Positions 42,900 to 54,479 of a stretch of DNA of 64,000 nucleotides are shown piece after piece. Source of the DNA: Phymorhynchus buccinoides (taxonomy: Eukaryota; Mollusca; Gastropoda; Neogastropoda; Raphitomidae); assembly GCA_017654935.2 (NCBI GenBank), contig CM065712.1:16013989-16077988 (forward strand). Reading direction: 5' to 3'. Both the position numbers and the translations under genes were made by a program. Position 1 is the stretch's first letter, and each line of letters begins with the position of its first letter. Below the pieces are notes generated by a model. It did no database searches, was not told the origin of the DNA, and saw only the letters and a list, made by a program, of their open reading frames with translations.

Positions 42900-45800
42900 G
42901 TGGGACTGGCTAGACAGTAAAGACACGGGAGGAGTGGAGCATCATGGGACTGGCTAGACAGTAAAGACACGGGAGGAGTGGAGCATCATGGGACTGGCTA
43001 GACAGTAAAGACACGGGAGGAGTGGAGCATCATGGGACTGGCTAGACAGTAAAGACACGGGAGGAGTGGAGCATCATGGGACTGGCTAGACAGTAAAGAC
43101 ACGGGAGGAGTGGAGCATCATGGGACTGGCTAGACAGTAAAGACACGGGAGGAGTGGAGCATCATGGGACTGGCTAGACAGTAAAGACACGGGAGGAGTG
43201 GAGCATCATGGGACTGGCTAGACAGTAAAGACACTGGAGGAGTGGAGCATCATGGGACTGGCTAGACAGTAAAGACACGGGAGGAGTGGAGCACCATGGG
43301 ACTGGCTAGACAGTAAAGACTCAGGAGGAGTGGAGCATCATGGGACTGGCTAGACAGTAAAGACACGGGAGGAGTGGAGCATCATGGGACTGGCTAGACA
43401 GTAAAGACTCAGGAGGAGTGGAGCATCATGGGACTGGCTAGACAGTAAAGACTCTGGAGGAGTGGAGCATCATGGGACTGGCTAGACAGTAAAGACTCAG
43501 GAGGAGTGGAGCATCATGGGACTGGCTAGACAGTAAAGACACTGGAGGAGTGGAGCATCATGGGACTGGCTAGACAGTAAAGACTCTGGAGGAGTGGAGC
43601 ATCATGGGACTGGCTAGACAGTAAAGACTCTGGAGGAGTGGAGCATCATGGGACTGGCTAGACAGTAAAGACTCTGGAGGAGTGGAGCATCATGGGACTG
43701 GCTAGACAGTAAAGACTCTGGAGGAGTGGAGCATCATGGGACTGGCTAGACAGTAAAGACACGGGAGGAGTGGAGCATCATGGGACTGGCTAGACAATAA
43801 AGACACGGGAGGAGTGGAGCATCATGGGACTGGCTAGACAGTAAAGGGACACGGGAGGAGTGGAGCATCATGGGACTGGCTAGACAGTAAAGACAGACGG
43901 GAGGAGTGGAGCATCATGGGACTGGCTAGACAGTAAAGACTCAGGAGGAGTGGAGCATCATGGGACTGGCTAGACAGTAAAGACGCTGGAGGAGTGGAGC
44001 ATCATGGGACTGGCTAGACAGTAAAGACGCTGGAGGAGTGGAGCATCATGGGACTGGCTAGACAGTAAAGACTCTGGAGGAGTGGAGCATCATGGGACTG
44101 GCTAGACAGTAAAGACTCGGGAGGAGTGGAGCATCATGGGACTGGCTAGACAGTAAAGACACGGGAGGAGTGGAGCATCATGGGACTGGCTAGACAGTAA
44201 AGACTCTGGAGGAGTGGAGCATCATGGGACTGGCTAGACAGTAAAGACTCTGGAGGAGTGGAGCATCATGGGACTGGCTAGACAGTAAACCCCCCCCCCC
44301 CCCTCCCCCCCCCCCACGCGGGAGGAGTGGAGCATCGTGGGACTGGCTAGACAGTAAAGACACGGGAGGAGTGGAGCATCATGGGACTGGCTAGACAGTA
44401 AAGACTCAGGAGGAGTGGAGCATCATGGGACTGGCTAGACAGCATCATAAAGACGCTGGAGGAGTGGAGCATCATGGGACTGGCTAGACAGTAAAGACAC
44501 GGGAGGAGTGGAGCATCATGGGACTGGCTAGACAGTAAAGACGCGGGAGGAGTGGAGCATCATGGGACTGGCTAGACAGTAAAGACACGGGAGGACTGGA
44601 GCATCATGGGACTGGCTAGACAGTAAAGACACGGGAGGAGTGGAGCATCATGGGACTGGCTAGACAGTAAAGACACGGGAGGAGTGGAGCATCATGGGAC
44701 TGGCTAGACAGTAAAGACGCAGGAGGAGTGGAGCATCATGGGACTGGCTAGACAGTAAAGACACGGGAGGAGTGGAGCATCATGGGACTGGCTAGACAGT
44801 AAAGACGCAGGAGGAGTGGAGCATCATGGGACTGGCTAGACAGTAAAGACACGGGAGGAGTGGAGCATCATGGGACTGGCTAGACAGTAAAGACACAGGA
44901 GGAGTGGAGCATCATGGGACTGGCTAGACAGTAAAGACCCGGGAGGAGTGGAGCATCATGGGACTGGCTAGACAGTAAAGACGCAGGAGGAGTGGAGCAT
45001 CATGGGACTGGCTAGACAATAAAGACACGGGAGGAGTGGAGCATCATGGGACTGGCTAGACAGTAAAGACACAGGAGGAGTGGAGCATCATGGGACTGGC
45101 TAGACAGTAAAGACACGGGAGGAGTGGAGCATCATGGGACTGGCTAGACAGTAAAGACACAAGGAGGAGTGGAGCATCATGGGACTGGCTAGACAGTAAA
45201 GACACGGGAGGAGTGGAGCATCATGGGACTGGCTAGACAGTAAAGACACGGGAGGAGTGGAGCATCATGGGACTGGCTAGACAGTAAAGACACGGGAGGA
45301 GTGGAGCATCATGGGACTGGCTAGACAGTAAAGACGTCGGGAGGAGTGGGAGGACTGGAGCATCATGGGACTGGCTAGACAGTAAAGACACGGGAGGAGT
45401 GGAGCATCATGGGACTGGCTAGACAGTAAAGACACAGGAGGAGTGGAGCATCATGGGACTGGCTAGACAGTAAAGACACAGGAGGACGTGGAGGAGTGGA
45501 GCATAAAGACGCTGGAGGATGGGACTGGCTAGACAGTAAAGACGCAGGAGGAGTGGAGCATCATGGGACTGGCTAGACAGTAAAGACACGGGAGGAGTGG
45601 AGCATCATGGGACTGGCTAGACAGTAAAGACACGGGAGGAGTGGAGCATCATGGGACTGGCTAGACAGTAAAGACACGGGAGGAGTGGAGCATCATGGGA
45701 CTGGCTAGACAGTAAAGACACGGGAGGAGTGGAGCATCATGGGACTGGCTAGACAGTAAAGACACGGGAGGAGTGGAGCATCATGGGACTGGCTAGACAG

Positions 45801-47311
45801 TAAAGACACAGGAGGAGTGGAGCATCATGGGACTGGCTAGACAGTAAAGACACGGGAGGAGTGGAGCATCATGGGACTGGCTAGACAGTAAAGACACGGG
45901 AGGAGTGGAGCATCATGGGACTGGCTAGACAGTAAAGACACTGGAGGAGTGGAGCATCATGGGACTGGCTAGACAGTGGAGCATCATGGGACTGGCTAGA
46001 CAGTAAAGACACGGGAGGAGTGGAGCATCATGGGACTGGCTAGACAGTAAAGACACGGGAGGAGTGGAGCATCATGGGACTGGCTAGACAGTAAAGACGC
46101 GGGAGGAGTGGAGCATCATGGGACTGGCTAGACAGTAAAGACACGGGAGGAGTGGAGCATCATGGGACTGGCTAGACAGTAAAGACACGGGAGGAGTGGA
46201 GCATCATGGGACTGGCTAGACAGTAAAGACACGGGAGGAGTGGAGCACCATGGGACTGGCTAGACAGTAAAGACACGGGAGGAGTGGAGCATCATGGGAC
46301 TGGCTAGACAGTAAAGACACGGGAGGAGTGGAGCATCATGGGACTGGCTAGACAGTAAAGACACGGGAGGAGTGGAGCATCATGGGACTGGCTAGACAGT
46401 AAAGACACGGGAGGAGTGGAGCATCATGGGACTGGCTAGACAGTAAAGACACGGGAGGAGTGGAGCATCATGGGACTGGCTAGACAGTAAAGACACGGGA
46501 GGAGTGGAGCATCATGGGACTGGCTAGACAGTAAAGACACGGGAGGAGTGGAGCATCATGGGACTGGCTAGACAGTAAAGACTCGGGAGGAGTGGAGCAT
46601 CATGGGACTGGCTAGACAGTAAAGACTCTGGAGGAGTGGAGCATCATGGGACTGGCTAGACAGTAAAGACACGGGAGGAGTGGAGCATCATGGGACTGGC
46701 TAGACAGTAAAGACACGGGAGGAGTGGAGCATCATGGGACTGGCTAGACAGTAAAGACACGGGAGGAGTGGAGCATCATGGGACTGGCTAGACAGTAAAG
46801 ACACGGGAGGAGTGGAGCATCATGGGACTGGCTAGACAGTAAAGACACGGGAGGAGTGGAGCATCATGGGACTGGCTAGACAGTAAAGACACTGGAGGAG
46901 TGGAGCATCATGGGACTGGCTAGACAGTAAAGACGCAGGAGGAGTGGAGCATCATGGGACTGGCTAGACAGTAAAGACGCTGGAGGAGTGGAGCATCATG
47001 GGACTGGCTAGACAGTAAAGACGCGGGAGGAGTGGAGCATCATGGGACTGGCTAGACAGTAAAGACGCAGGAGGAGTGGAGCATCATGGGACTGGCATAG
47101 ACAGTAAAGAGACGCAGGAGGAGTGGAGCATCATGGGACTGGCTAGACAGTAAAGACACGGGAGGAGTGGAGCATCATGGGACTGGCTAGACAGTAAAGA
47201 CACGGGAGGAGTGGAGCATCATGGGACTGGCTAGACAGTAAAGACACGGGAGGAGTGGAGCATCATGGGACTGGCTAGACAGTAAAGACACGGGAGGAGT
47301 GGAGCATCATG
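42900..47311 (+). repeat. 44-bp minisatellite, right-arm array (~100 units)
   Basis: Unit TGGGACTGGCTAGACAGTAA, AGACACGGGAGGAGTGGAGC, ATCA. Very regular; nearly all variation sits in the three bases after AAGAC and before GGAGG (ACG, TCA, TCT, GCT, GCA, GCG). A C-run (44290-44315) interrupts one unit, and a few units are shortened or rearranged (45340-45360, 45485-45530, 45965-45990). Confidence 0.97.
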
Positions 47312-47441
47312 AATGGTGCAAGAAAGTTGACTGACCTGGTGTGTTCAGTACAGAAGGAATTCCTTTTTTTTTTAAAATTTTCAACAACAACAAAATAATA
47401 TAAACTGGGAAAAAAAACCAGCTTTGCTGTAAGCGAAAACC

Positions 47442-47596
47442 TGGGTCTGTATTCACGTTGAGATAGCATGAGACTTAGCATGATGCTAACTTAGAAGCTC
47501 TTCCAATGTCCTATAGGATTTAATAGGACTTTTGGAAGAGCTTCTAAGTTAGCATCATGCTAAGTCTCATGCTATCTCAACGTGAATACAGACCCT
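47442..47596. mobile_element. Hairpin MITE H, right-arm copy
   Basis: TGTATTCACGTTGAGATAGC to GTGAATACAGACCC, with almost perfect arms and centre CCTATAGGATTTAATAGGAC. Confidence 0.9.
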
Positions 47597-48052
47597 GATT
47601 GCCATTGTATAAGAGCCCCGATTATGCATCCAAATTGCTTTAGATTGTTAAAAGTGCTCAGCTGCACGGGGGGGTAGGGGGGGGGTGGGGGGGTTGTCAC
47701 ATTTCCGTTTTTTGAAAATTGTCAGGTTTTAACCCTTGCGTATGCACTCGGAACACAGTTGTAAGTAACATGTTAGAAACGACTTCGATTCTGTTTCGTT
47801 CTTCCCCCACCCCACTCCACCCCCGAGTTATACGTCACTAGAAAGTTTGCGCCGACCTCTTGTTTGAATCGAAAACGGTGTCGGTGAAATTCTTTAATTC
47901 ATTTTTGAAACAAAAACGACCAGTGACGGGACCGAGTGCCTGGAAAATCAATAAGTCCCCGGACCGGTTGGATAGTAAAACGATCGGTCCCACAGAAAAT
48001 CAATGCGTAAAGGACCGAAAACCAATCAAGTTCCTGATCCCTGTATAAGGGT
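47597..48052. other. No gene recognised
   Basis: Partner of 22785-23230. G-runs at 47669-47692. Confidence 0.6.
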
Positions 48053-48162
48053 GGGTGTAGAGTGGCACAGAGGTAACGCGCGTTCGCCTTGTGTCTGAAG
48101 TAAACCCGAGTTCGAACCTGGGTACAGGGGATTTTTCCTCTCACTTTGCACTAGGCCTTATG

Positions 48163-48196
<34 letters not shown>

Positions 48197-48275
48197 GTGC
48201 CCATGCACATTAGCACACGTTAATCCCAGTGGCAACAAAACAATTTGTCATTTGGTCAAAATTTACATCCCCCCC
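48053..48275 (+). mobile_element. SINE S, copy 4
   Basis: GTGTAGAGTGGCACAGAGGT (A box), CCGAGTTCGAACCTGGGTAC (B box), CACTAGGCCTTATGGTC. The TTAA site (ACACGTTAATCCCAG) is unoccupied. Confidence 0.88.
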
Positions 48276-48334
48276 TTTTTTTTTCCTTCCTCGGGGCACG
48301 GTGTACATTGCGTCCATAATTGAAATGACCTCCC

Positions 48335-48391
48335 TTATAAGACCTCATTTTGGGTGATTTTTGAAGGTCTTATAAGGGAAGTTCCACTGTA
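48335..48391. mobile_element. Element Q terminal fragment
   Basis: CTTATAAGACCTCA, AAGGTCTTATAAGGGAAG and TTCCACTGTA end. Lies 55 bp before the NHL last exon. Confidence 0.6.
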
Positions 48392-48445
48392 ATACCTAAG
48401 GGAGGTTTCACCGTACTGTGGAAACATTTGCCCCAGGTACCCCAG

Positions 48446-48686
48446 GCAGGTGTGCGCGGACGACTCGGGCACGGTGTACATCGCGTCCAGCGAAGAGCGG
48501 GGCTGGGTGCTGGTCAGGAGCCAGGGCGGGCAGTGGAGGCGCCTGCTGACCCCCGACCTCAGCACCGACCCAGACTACATCTACGTCTACGGCCTGTGTC
48601 TCACCGCCAAGAGCGGGCGCCTGGTAGTGGCCTGGAGGCACTCCAACTATGACGACAGTCTGGTCGCTTGCTACGACCTGCTGTGA
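48446..48686 (+). CDS. NHL-type beta-propeller protein, last exon (intact)
   Basis: Preceded by the acceptor-like GTACCCCAG (to 48445) and ending in TGA at 48684-48686. It encodes about 79 residues: VCADDSGTVYIASSE, RGWVLVRSQGGQW, LLTPDLSTDPD, YGLCLTAKSGRLVVAW, DDSLVACYDLL. Two units of hydrophobic-x-x-D-x-x-G-x-V/L-x-V/I-A, each followed by a V-L-x-x-S/Y strand, are the pattern of NHL propeller blades, and the last one closes the protein. Such blades end many TRIM-like proteins and some secreted NHL proteins, where they bind RNA or protein partners. GC and codon regularity are far higher than in the flanks. The upstream exons would lie beyond the contig start at 40238; their likely equivalents are on the left contig (33583-33783 and perhaps further). 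Inferred family only; no ortholog named. Confidence 0.7.
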
Positions 48687-48841
48687 ATTACGCGGCAGTG
48701 GGTGGACGACGCAGGCATCAGAGCTGTCAGAGGATCAGCTCATTTCAGAGGATTGATAATTTATGACAGAATTGGCCTTTCTGACAGAGGATTGGCCTCT
48801 TCTGTCAGAGGTTTTGACTTTAAATTGATGAGAATGAAAAA

Positions 48842-49037
48842 CGGTGCTTTACGTCCTCTGGTCTGGAACAGACACATATGGGACATTTATAAATACAAAG
48901 ATGGTGGGAACGATACTGGAGGCAATGCCCGGAGGCAGTGAAACAACACCAGTAAAGTCCCGAATTTGGAACAATACATATAAGTGTAGCAGTAACCACG
49001 CCTCGGTTAAACCTCATCGGCTAATGGTACCGCCACA
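48842..49037 (+). repeat. Dispersed repeat K, copy 8
   Basis: GGTGCTTTACGTCCTCTGG, ATGCCCGGAGGCAGTG, CCTCGGTTAAACCTCATCGG, GGTACCGCCAC. Partner of 21834-22030. Confidence 0.87.
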
Positions 49038-49299
49038 GTGTAGATGACTATAAATTGAGTGTTATCTTTTCTGTTAAATAGCATTTTAAAGTGATTTCTC
49101 ACTGCATAAAGCCTTTTTGTTGATGTTGGGGATTGATTTCAGCGTTGTCCCACTATAGTCTGGGGAATTGATGGCCCTTGGACCGCGGTTTTCAGAGGAT
49201 TGGACTTCAGACTATTCTGATGCCTGATGACGCCTCGTGCCTCCACGCGGGGGAGCTGGATGACCCCGTTACGCCCTCTTTGAGTCACTCCCTGTGGGG

Positions 49300-49640
49300 A
49301 TACGTCTCCTTCTGTGTTGGTGACCAACTTCTTTATACAGAAGTAACTGTACACACTTAACAGGGGGGGGTCTTTCATAAAAATAGCTCCCCATTCTGTG
49401 CTTGTAACTTCTTCTAATCTGTCACTCTCTTTGACTCTGCCCTTTCCCTTTGCTTTCTATCATCTACTGTCTTTTTGACTTTATTGGCCCATTCTCCTGC
49501 CTTTTCTCCTTTGAGCTCCTCCGAATCGCCCTCGGAATGTGTCGGGTGTACGCAGCGGGGAGGACCAGTGAAAACTGTAAAACCGGACACATACGTAGCT
49601 TACCCATTATGGCCATATGGCCTGTATCTAGGTAACGCAG
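49300..49640 (+). mobile_element. Element G, copy 3 right partner
   Basis: CTGTGGGGATACGTCTCC, TAACTTCTTCTAATCTGTCA, GGCCCATTCTCCTGCC, GTGTCGGGTGTACGCAGCGG. Confidence 0.72.
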
Positions 49641-50064
49641 AAGAAGATGGGTAAAAGCCGTGCGCTGACTTGGCTAGAATCACAGAATAGGCATCGCCTA
49701 AAATCTTTATCTCTTAAGACACACTGACGCTACCACGATTAAGTCCCTTGGGTTCTTTTCTGGCTACTGTGACCCACATACATAATAATGCATGTCACCA
49801 ACTTCAAGTTGAGGCTGCTCTTTAAAATGATGTTTCTGTTTTGAATTTGGGGGCATTTGTATGGGAGTCAAAGTTAAGTTGTTATGATACAGTACATATC
49901 ATGTGGTGCAAAATATTCGCTGACACACAACTGCTGTTATGTTTGTTTTTGTTGGGGTGGGGGTGGGTTTTTTTTTTTAGTTCCTTGCTTGTTTACCCTC
50001 TTTAAAGGTGATGGAGTAATGTGATCATTATTTGCTCTTTGGTTTTTGTTTGTTTGTTATTTTT
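49641..50064. other. No gene recognised
   Basis: Partner of 20835-21239; GT-rich run near 49945-49970. Confidence 0.6.
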
Positions 50065-50278
50065 TTAACCCTTTCACTGCCAGATACATTTTGAGAAACT
50101 ATCGTCATTATTATTATTGTTAAATGACAAAAAGAAACCTGTTGGACTCAATCTGATACAAAATGGTCTAGCTATGTATATTTCCTTGCTTAAATAAAAA
50201 AAACATCATTCCAGGGCTTTGACATCAAAAGTTATGACATCATTCACACACACCCCGTAATAGACAGGCAAGGGTTAA
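50065..50278 (+). mobile_element. TTAA MITE B, intact copy
   Basis: 214 bp between TTAA 50065-50068 and TTAA 50275-50278. Left end CCCTTTCACTGCCAGATAC, right end TAGACAGGCAAGGG, interior GACTCAATCTGATACAAAAT. Its right TTAA is also the left TTAA of the adjoining MITE A. Confidence 0.85.
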
Positions 50279-50525
50279 CCCTTTCACCGCCACCACCATA
50301 TTTCAACCAAACATTTCCATTAAATTTACCTAGATAGAGAACAAAATCCATCTGTAGTATTGGGGATTCTTCTGTGACATATATTAAATAAGGTCTATCC
50401 TTACTTCCCAAAACTAAGACAAAAGGGTCTTTGGATATATAATAGACCCCAATGTGATGCCTTTTAGTGACATAGGGTTAAATCACTGTGGTGCTAAAAT
50501 GCGACTGTGGCGGTGAAAGGGTTAA
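50275..50525 (+). mobile_element. MITE A, copy 10
   Basis: CCCTTTCACCGCCACC to TGTGGCGGTGAAAGGG, TTAA at both ends (50275-50278, 50522-50525). Partner of 20366-20619. Confidence 0.9.
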
Positions 50526-50573
50526 TCTGTAGAATATCTTGTGAACCATCATTTGGTTTAAACATTTTTATTG

Positions 50574-50840
50574 TTCGTGGTCGAGCGGTTAGAGCGCTCG
50601 GCTGCGGTGCGGAAGGTCGCGGGTTCGAGCCCAGCTTGGAGTCGGATTTGTCTGGCCTGAAAACCCTCTTTGTCCACCCAGCAGTGAATTGGTGGTACCT
50701 GATTCGTTCATGAAAGGCGGCGGAAGGAGAGGGATGGGCTCCGCCTTCCATGATGCCGTGCCCTTGACACGGTGAACCTCTAACAGTTCATTGCCCCAAC
50801 GGGCGATAGGCTATGGGACACTTTTTGTCCCAAAACAAAA
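50574..50840 (+). mobile_element. tRNA-derived SINE T, right copy
   Basis: Head: TCGTGGTCGAGCGGTTAGAG (A box) and CGCGGGTTCGAGCCCAGC (B box), Leu/Ser-tRNA-like. Body GTCGGATTTGTCTGGCCTG, GGCGGCGGAAGGAGAGGG, tail CCTTGACACGGTGAACC. No tRNA acceptor stem closes, so it is a SINE rather than a tRNA gene. Confidence 0.87.
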
Positions 50841-51443
50841 GATCACACAATACAAAATAACTGAAGCAGCAAAACCAGCAGAGCTCATGGTGTGCTCAGT
50901 TCGAAGACATATTACAGCGGACAAAGTTGGCGGACATGCAATGCAATAGGGCATTTGCCACGAGATTTTGAACTCTATACAAGACCACTAACTTGCCCGA
51001 GCTTGTTCTGCCCGAGTTGCGTTGACCTTTCTACTTCAGCTCTCTAAATTCAACTCGGTGAAATTCAAGGTCGCTGGCATGCGGCGAATGCCCTATTGAA
51101 TGAATGTAAAATGAAACGAAATAGAATTGTACTACATACATTATGTATGATGAAAAACGATAAGCTGAAAATAGAGGAAGACTAAAGCATAACATAATGA
51201 GGAAAATAGCGTTGAAATGGTTTACACATTTCCCACAAATGCAGATGCATACACACAAACACGGACACAGATATCAACACATACACTTCTACACACACAA
51301 ATATAAAGAAAGAATGAAGAAGGGGGGGGGGGGGGGGGGGAGAAAAAGAAGAAGAAGAGAGAGTGAGAGAAAGAGACACTATGTCCACCCAGTAAATTAC
51401 CAGCTGGAGTCCATCATTTCCAATAGGAATTGTTCGGCAATAA
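50841..51443. other. No gene recognised; G-run at 51,321-51,342
   Basis: Partner of 19402-20061. ACACACAAA-rich near 51250-51300 and purine-rich to 51380. Confidence 0.6.
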
Positions 51444-51689
51444 TTAACCCTTTCACCACCAAAGTCGCATTTTAGCACCACAGTGATTTAAACACCAATG
51501 CCACTAAAAGGCATCGAATTGGGGTCTATTATCCAAGGACCCTATTGTCTTAGTTTTGGGAAGTAAGGGTAGACCTTATTTTATATCTGTCACAGAAGAA
51601 TCCCCAATACTGCAGATGGATTTTGTTCTCTACACAGGTAAATTTAGTGGAATTGTTTTGCTGAAATATGGCTGGTGGTGAAAGGCTAA
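51444..51689 (-). mobile_element. MITE A, copy 11
   Basis: TTAACCCTTTCACCACC (51444) to GGTGGTGAAAGGCTAA; interior TCCCCAATACTGCAGATGG. The right TTAA has become CTAA. Confidence 0.87.
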
Positions 51690-51790
51690 GGGGAGTAATC
51701 TCATTGTGTGTGGGAGTGATCTTGCTTGGCAGTGAGTAAAAATACATGACGAAGAATACAGTGCGTCATTTTAAAGTTGGCATCATTTAT

Positions 51791-52206
51791 ATATGTGACC
51801 TAGCACCATGAAATGAACATTGTCAATATGACAATTCTGAGAAAATTATGCCTTTAAAAGTTTCAGACAATTCTCTTTCCATTGATACAAGAACTGTTGT
51901 TTTATCTTTTTGTTTCCAAAGTTATGAGCATATAAAGTTAGTAGGGTGAGTGTCTGCCATTTTGAGAAAAACAGTCTAAATTCTAGCCTAGCTGAAGAAA
52001 ATGCATTGACCTACTCGTTTTAAAACACTTATAAGACCATTTAGAGACCATATTAAAGATTGTCCTTTATGAATATGAAAGATAAGATGTTAGAGAGCAC
52101 GAAAATACCCATAACTCAAAATTGATAAAAAGTGAGACTTTGCAAGCCTGTTGTGAGAAACTAGCCCAGCGACTTGATGTCCCTTTCGTGGTGCTTGGTC
52201 ACATAT
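51791..52206 (+). mobile_element. MITE F, intact copy
   Basis: About 416 bp. Ends ATGTGACCTAGCACCATGAA and, inverted, TTTCGTGGTGCTTGGTCACA, both next to TATA-like flanks. Body TTATGAGCATATAAAGTTAG, GATAAGATGTTAGAGAGCAC. No ORF; a TA-targeting Tc1/mariner-type MITE is plausible. Confidence 0.82.
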
Positions 52207-52589
52207 TTTTACATCACATTTTGCAAGTTCGATCAGTTTTTTTGCCACTGTCCACTGCTCATTTCTCTATAATAAAAAAAATAATTTGCAAGTTGATAGG
52301 TAAACTGCTGATCCTGACATAAAACAAGTTTTGATTACCAACTTGTGCTGTGAACAGTGTATGTAATTTGTTGCACATCGCTCAAATGCTTTCAGTTATT
52401 TTCATGCTTTGCGTTTTGAGGAACATAAATTCAGTTGCAATTAACTTTTCATTATGATTCGTTTAATCAGCACAAAATACTTTCCCTAGTATTTTTGTTA
52501 TCATGTATATCGATAAAATGTATGTAAAACGTAAATTTAAGCTTTACGTCCTCTCGACCTGGGAAGGCATAAAATGTGAGAGAAAATGG
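52207..52589. other. No gene recognised
   Basis: Partner of 18191-18601, AT-rich. Confidence 0.6.
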
Positions 52590-52782
52590 AGTTTTACGTC
52601 CTCTTGGTCTGAATCAGACACATATGGGACATTTGTAAATACAAATATGGTGGGAACAATACTGGAGGCAATGCCCGGAGGCAGTACGAAACCAGTAAAG
52701 TCCCGATTTTAAAAAATTAATACAGATAGCTGTAGCGGTGACCACGCCTCGGTTAAACCTCATCGGCTATGGCACCGCCACA
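52590..52782 (+). repeat. Dispersed repeat K, copy 9
   Basis: GTTTTACGTCCTCTTGGTCT, ACACATATGGGACATTTG, CCTCGGTTAAACCTCATCGG, GGCACCGCCAC. Confidence 0.88.
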
Positions 52783-52867
52783 AGTAGTGAATTAAATATA
52801 AGGGTACGACAAGGCATAAAATGTATGTAACATAACTGGCAATATTGTTACATGTTTATCATTATAG

Positions 52868-53178
52868 CATTGACCAAATGACAACTTTTTCGTTGTCACT
52901 GGGTTTAACCCTTTCACCGCCAAAGTCGCATTTTAGCACCACAGTGATCACCTATGCCACTAAAAGGCATCAAATTGGGGTCTATTATCCAAAGACCCTG
53001 TTGTCTTAGTTTTGGGAAGTAAGGATAGACCTTATTTTATATTTGTCACAGAAGAATCCCCAATACTGCAGATGGATTTTGTTCTCTACACAGGTAAATT
53101 TAATGGACATAGTTGGGCTGAAATATGGCTGGCGGTGAAAGGGTTAACGTGTGCCGCTAAGTGCATGGGCACACACAG

Positions 53179-53209
<31 letters not shown>

Positions 53210-53330
53210 TCCACGTTCAGACCTGTAAGGCCTAGTGCAGAGTGAGAGGAAAAATCCCCTGTACCCAGGTTCGAACTCGGGTTTATTTGACACGAGGCGA
53301 ACGCGTTACCTCTGTGCCGCTCTACACCAC
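52868..53330 (-). mobile_element. SINE S, copy 5, split by MITE A
   Basis: SINE tail TGACCAAATGACAACTTTTT to ACTGGGTTTAA, then MITE A, then CGTGTGCCGCTAAGTGC, AGGTTCGAACTCGGGTTTAT, and the A-box end near 53325. Right-arm partner of 17423-17905. Confidence 0.9.
52905..53147 (-). mobile_element. TTAA MITE A inserted in SINE S, right copy
   Basis: TTAACCCTTTCACCGCC (52905) to GGCGGTGAAAGGGTTAA (53147). Same insertion site and orientation relative to the SINE as on the left arm, so the insertion predates the split of the two copies. Confidence 0.92.
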
Positions 53331-54062
53331 ATTTGCGCTTTATCCACTGTATCTGTGAACGAAAGACTTTTTTCTTTAAATACTGGGGGGGTGCACTGTA
53401 GCGTCTTATGGGACGGAAATTGTATATGTTTACACTTCAAGTACATTTGTTTGTTATTTTTAGTAAATTTACATCACGTTATTGTTGTAAAGTAAAAAGT
53501 ATGCAATTGAGCTTGAACTTCAAAATCATGACATTTTGTGTCAACTTCTCAAACATTTTTATTGCAATGTCATGCTACATATCAGCGTTCATTTGTATAC
53601 ACATCGATTACGAATCTTAGCTTTACTTACTTAAAAACTGAGTATGTATTATACTATACATACTGTGGATTTTGTATAACTGTTGTTATTATCATGATTA
53701 AATATGTTTTTATAATCATGTCCTAATATCATTATATCTGGATCTGGATGTATACGTCACAGACGCCACTTCTGACGATAAACGCGACGGAACTAGGAGG
53801 GCGCATTCCTTATTAGAATTAAAAGAAAAAGATAGAAAGGAGAAAGACCTATTGCTTACCCTGGGTTAAGACCATTAAACCCCCCAGTTCAGCCGGAAGG
53901 GCCCAGGCCCCACTTCCAGAAGCAAGCAAAAACACACAAAAACAAAAAACTAATTCAAACGGCTTGTATTGTTACTCATTTGTTTGCAAAGAGAATTGTT
54001 ATTTGACTAATCAGACCGATTAAATATTGAAAGCTTTAAAAACCCTCAGCCAAAATCTACCA
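53331..54062. other. No gene recognised
   Basis: Partner of 16661-17422, almost identical over 53400-53730. The open stretches here are AT-rich and lack any domain. Confidence 0.65.
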
Positions 54063-54306
54063 TTAACCCTTTCACCGCCAAAGTCGCATTTTAGCACCAC
54101 AGTGATTTACCACCTATGTCACTAAAAGGCATCAAATTGGGGTCTATTATCCAAAGACCCTATTGTCTTAGTTTTGGGAAGTCAGGATAGACCTTATTTT
54201 ATATGTCACAGAAGAATCCCCAATACTGCAGATGGATTTTGTTCCCTACCCAGGTAAATGTAATGGACATTTTTGGCTGAAATATGGCTGGCGGTGAAAG
54301 GGTTAA
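54063..54306 (-). mobile_element. MITE A, copy 13
   Basis: TTAACCCTTTCACCGCCA (54063) to TGGCGGTGAAAGGGTTAA (54306), a pristine 244-bp copy. A truncated relative (CCGTCTGCAATATTGGGGAT) follows to about 54460. Confidence 0.92.
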
Positions 54307-54479
54307 ACCTTACCCGGGTAGAGAAAAGATTCCGTCTGCAATATTGGGGATTCCTCTATGACATGCATAAAATAGGGCCTGTCCTTACCTCCCAAAATGA
54401 AGAACATAAGGTCATTGGTCACCAGACCCTCATTTGATGCCTTTCAGTGACATCATATAGTAAAAAGCCAAGTGTCTGT

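Noticed and set aside
50577..50640. tRNA-Leu/Ser gene
   Set aside because: A and B boxes are good, but no acceptor-stem pairing closes and a shared SINE body follows; the left copy has the same body.
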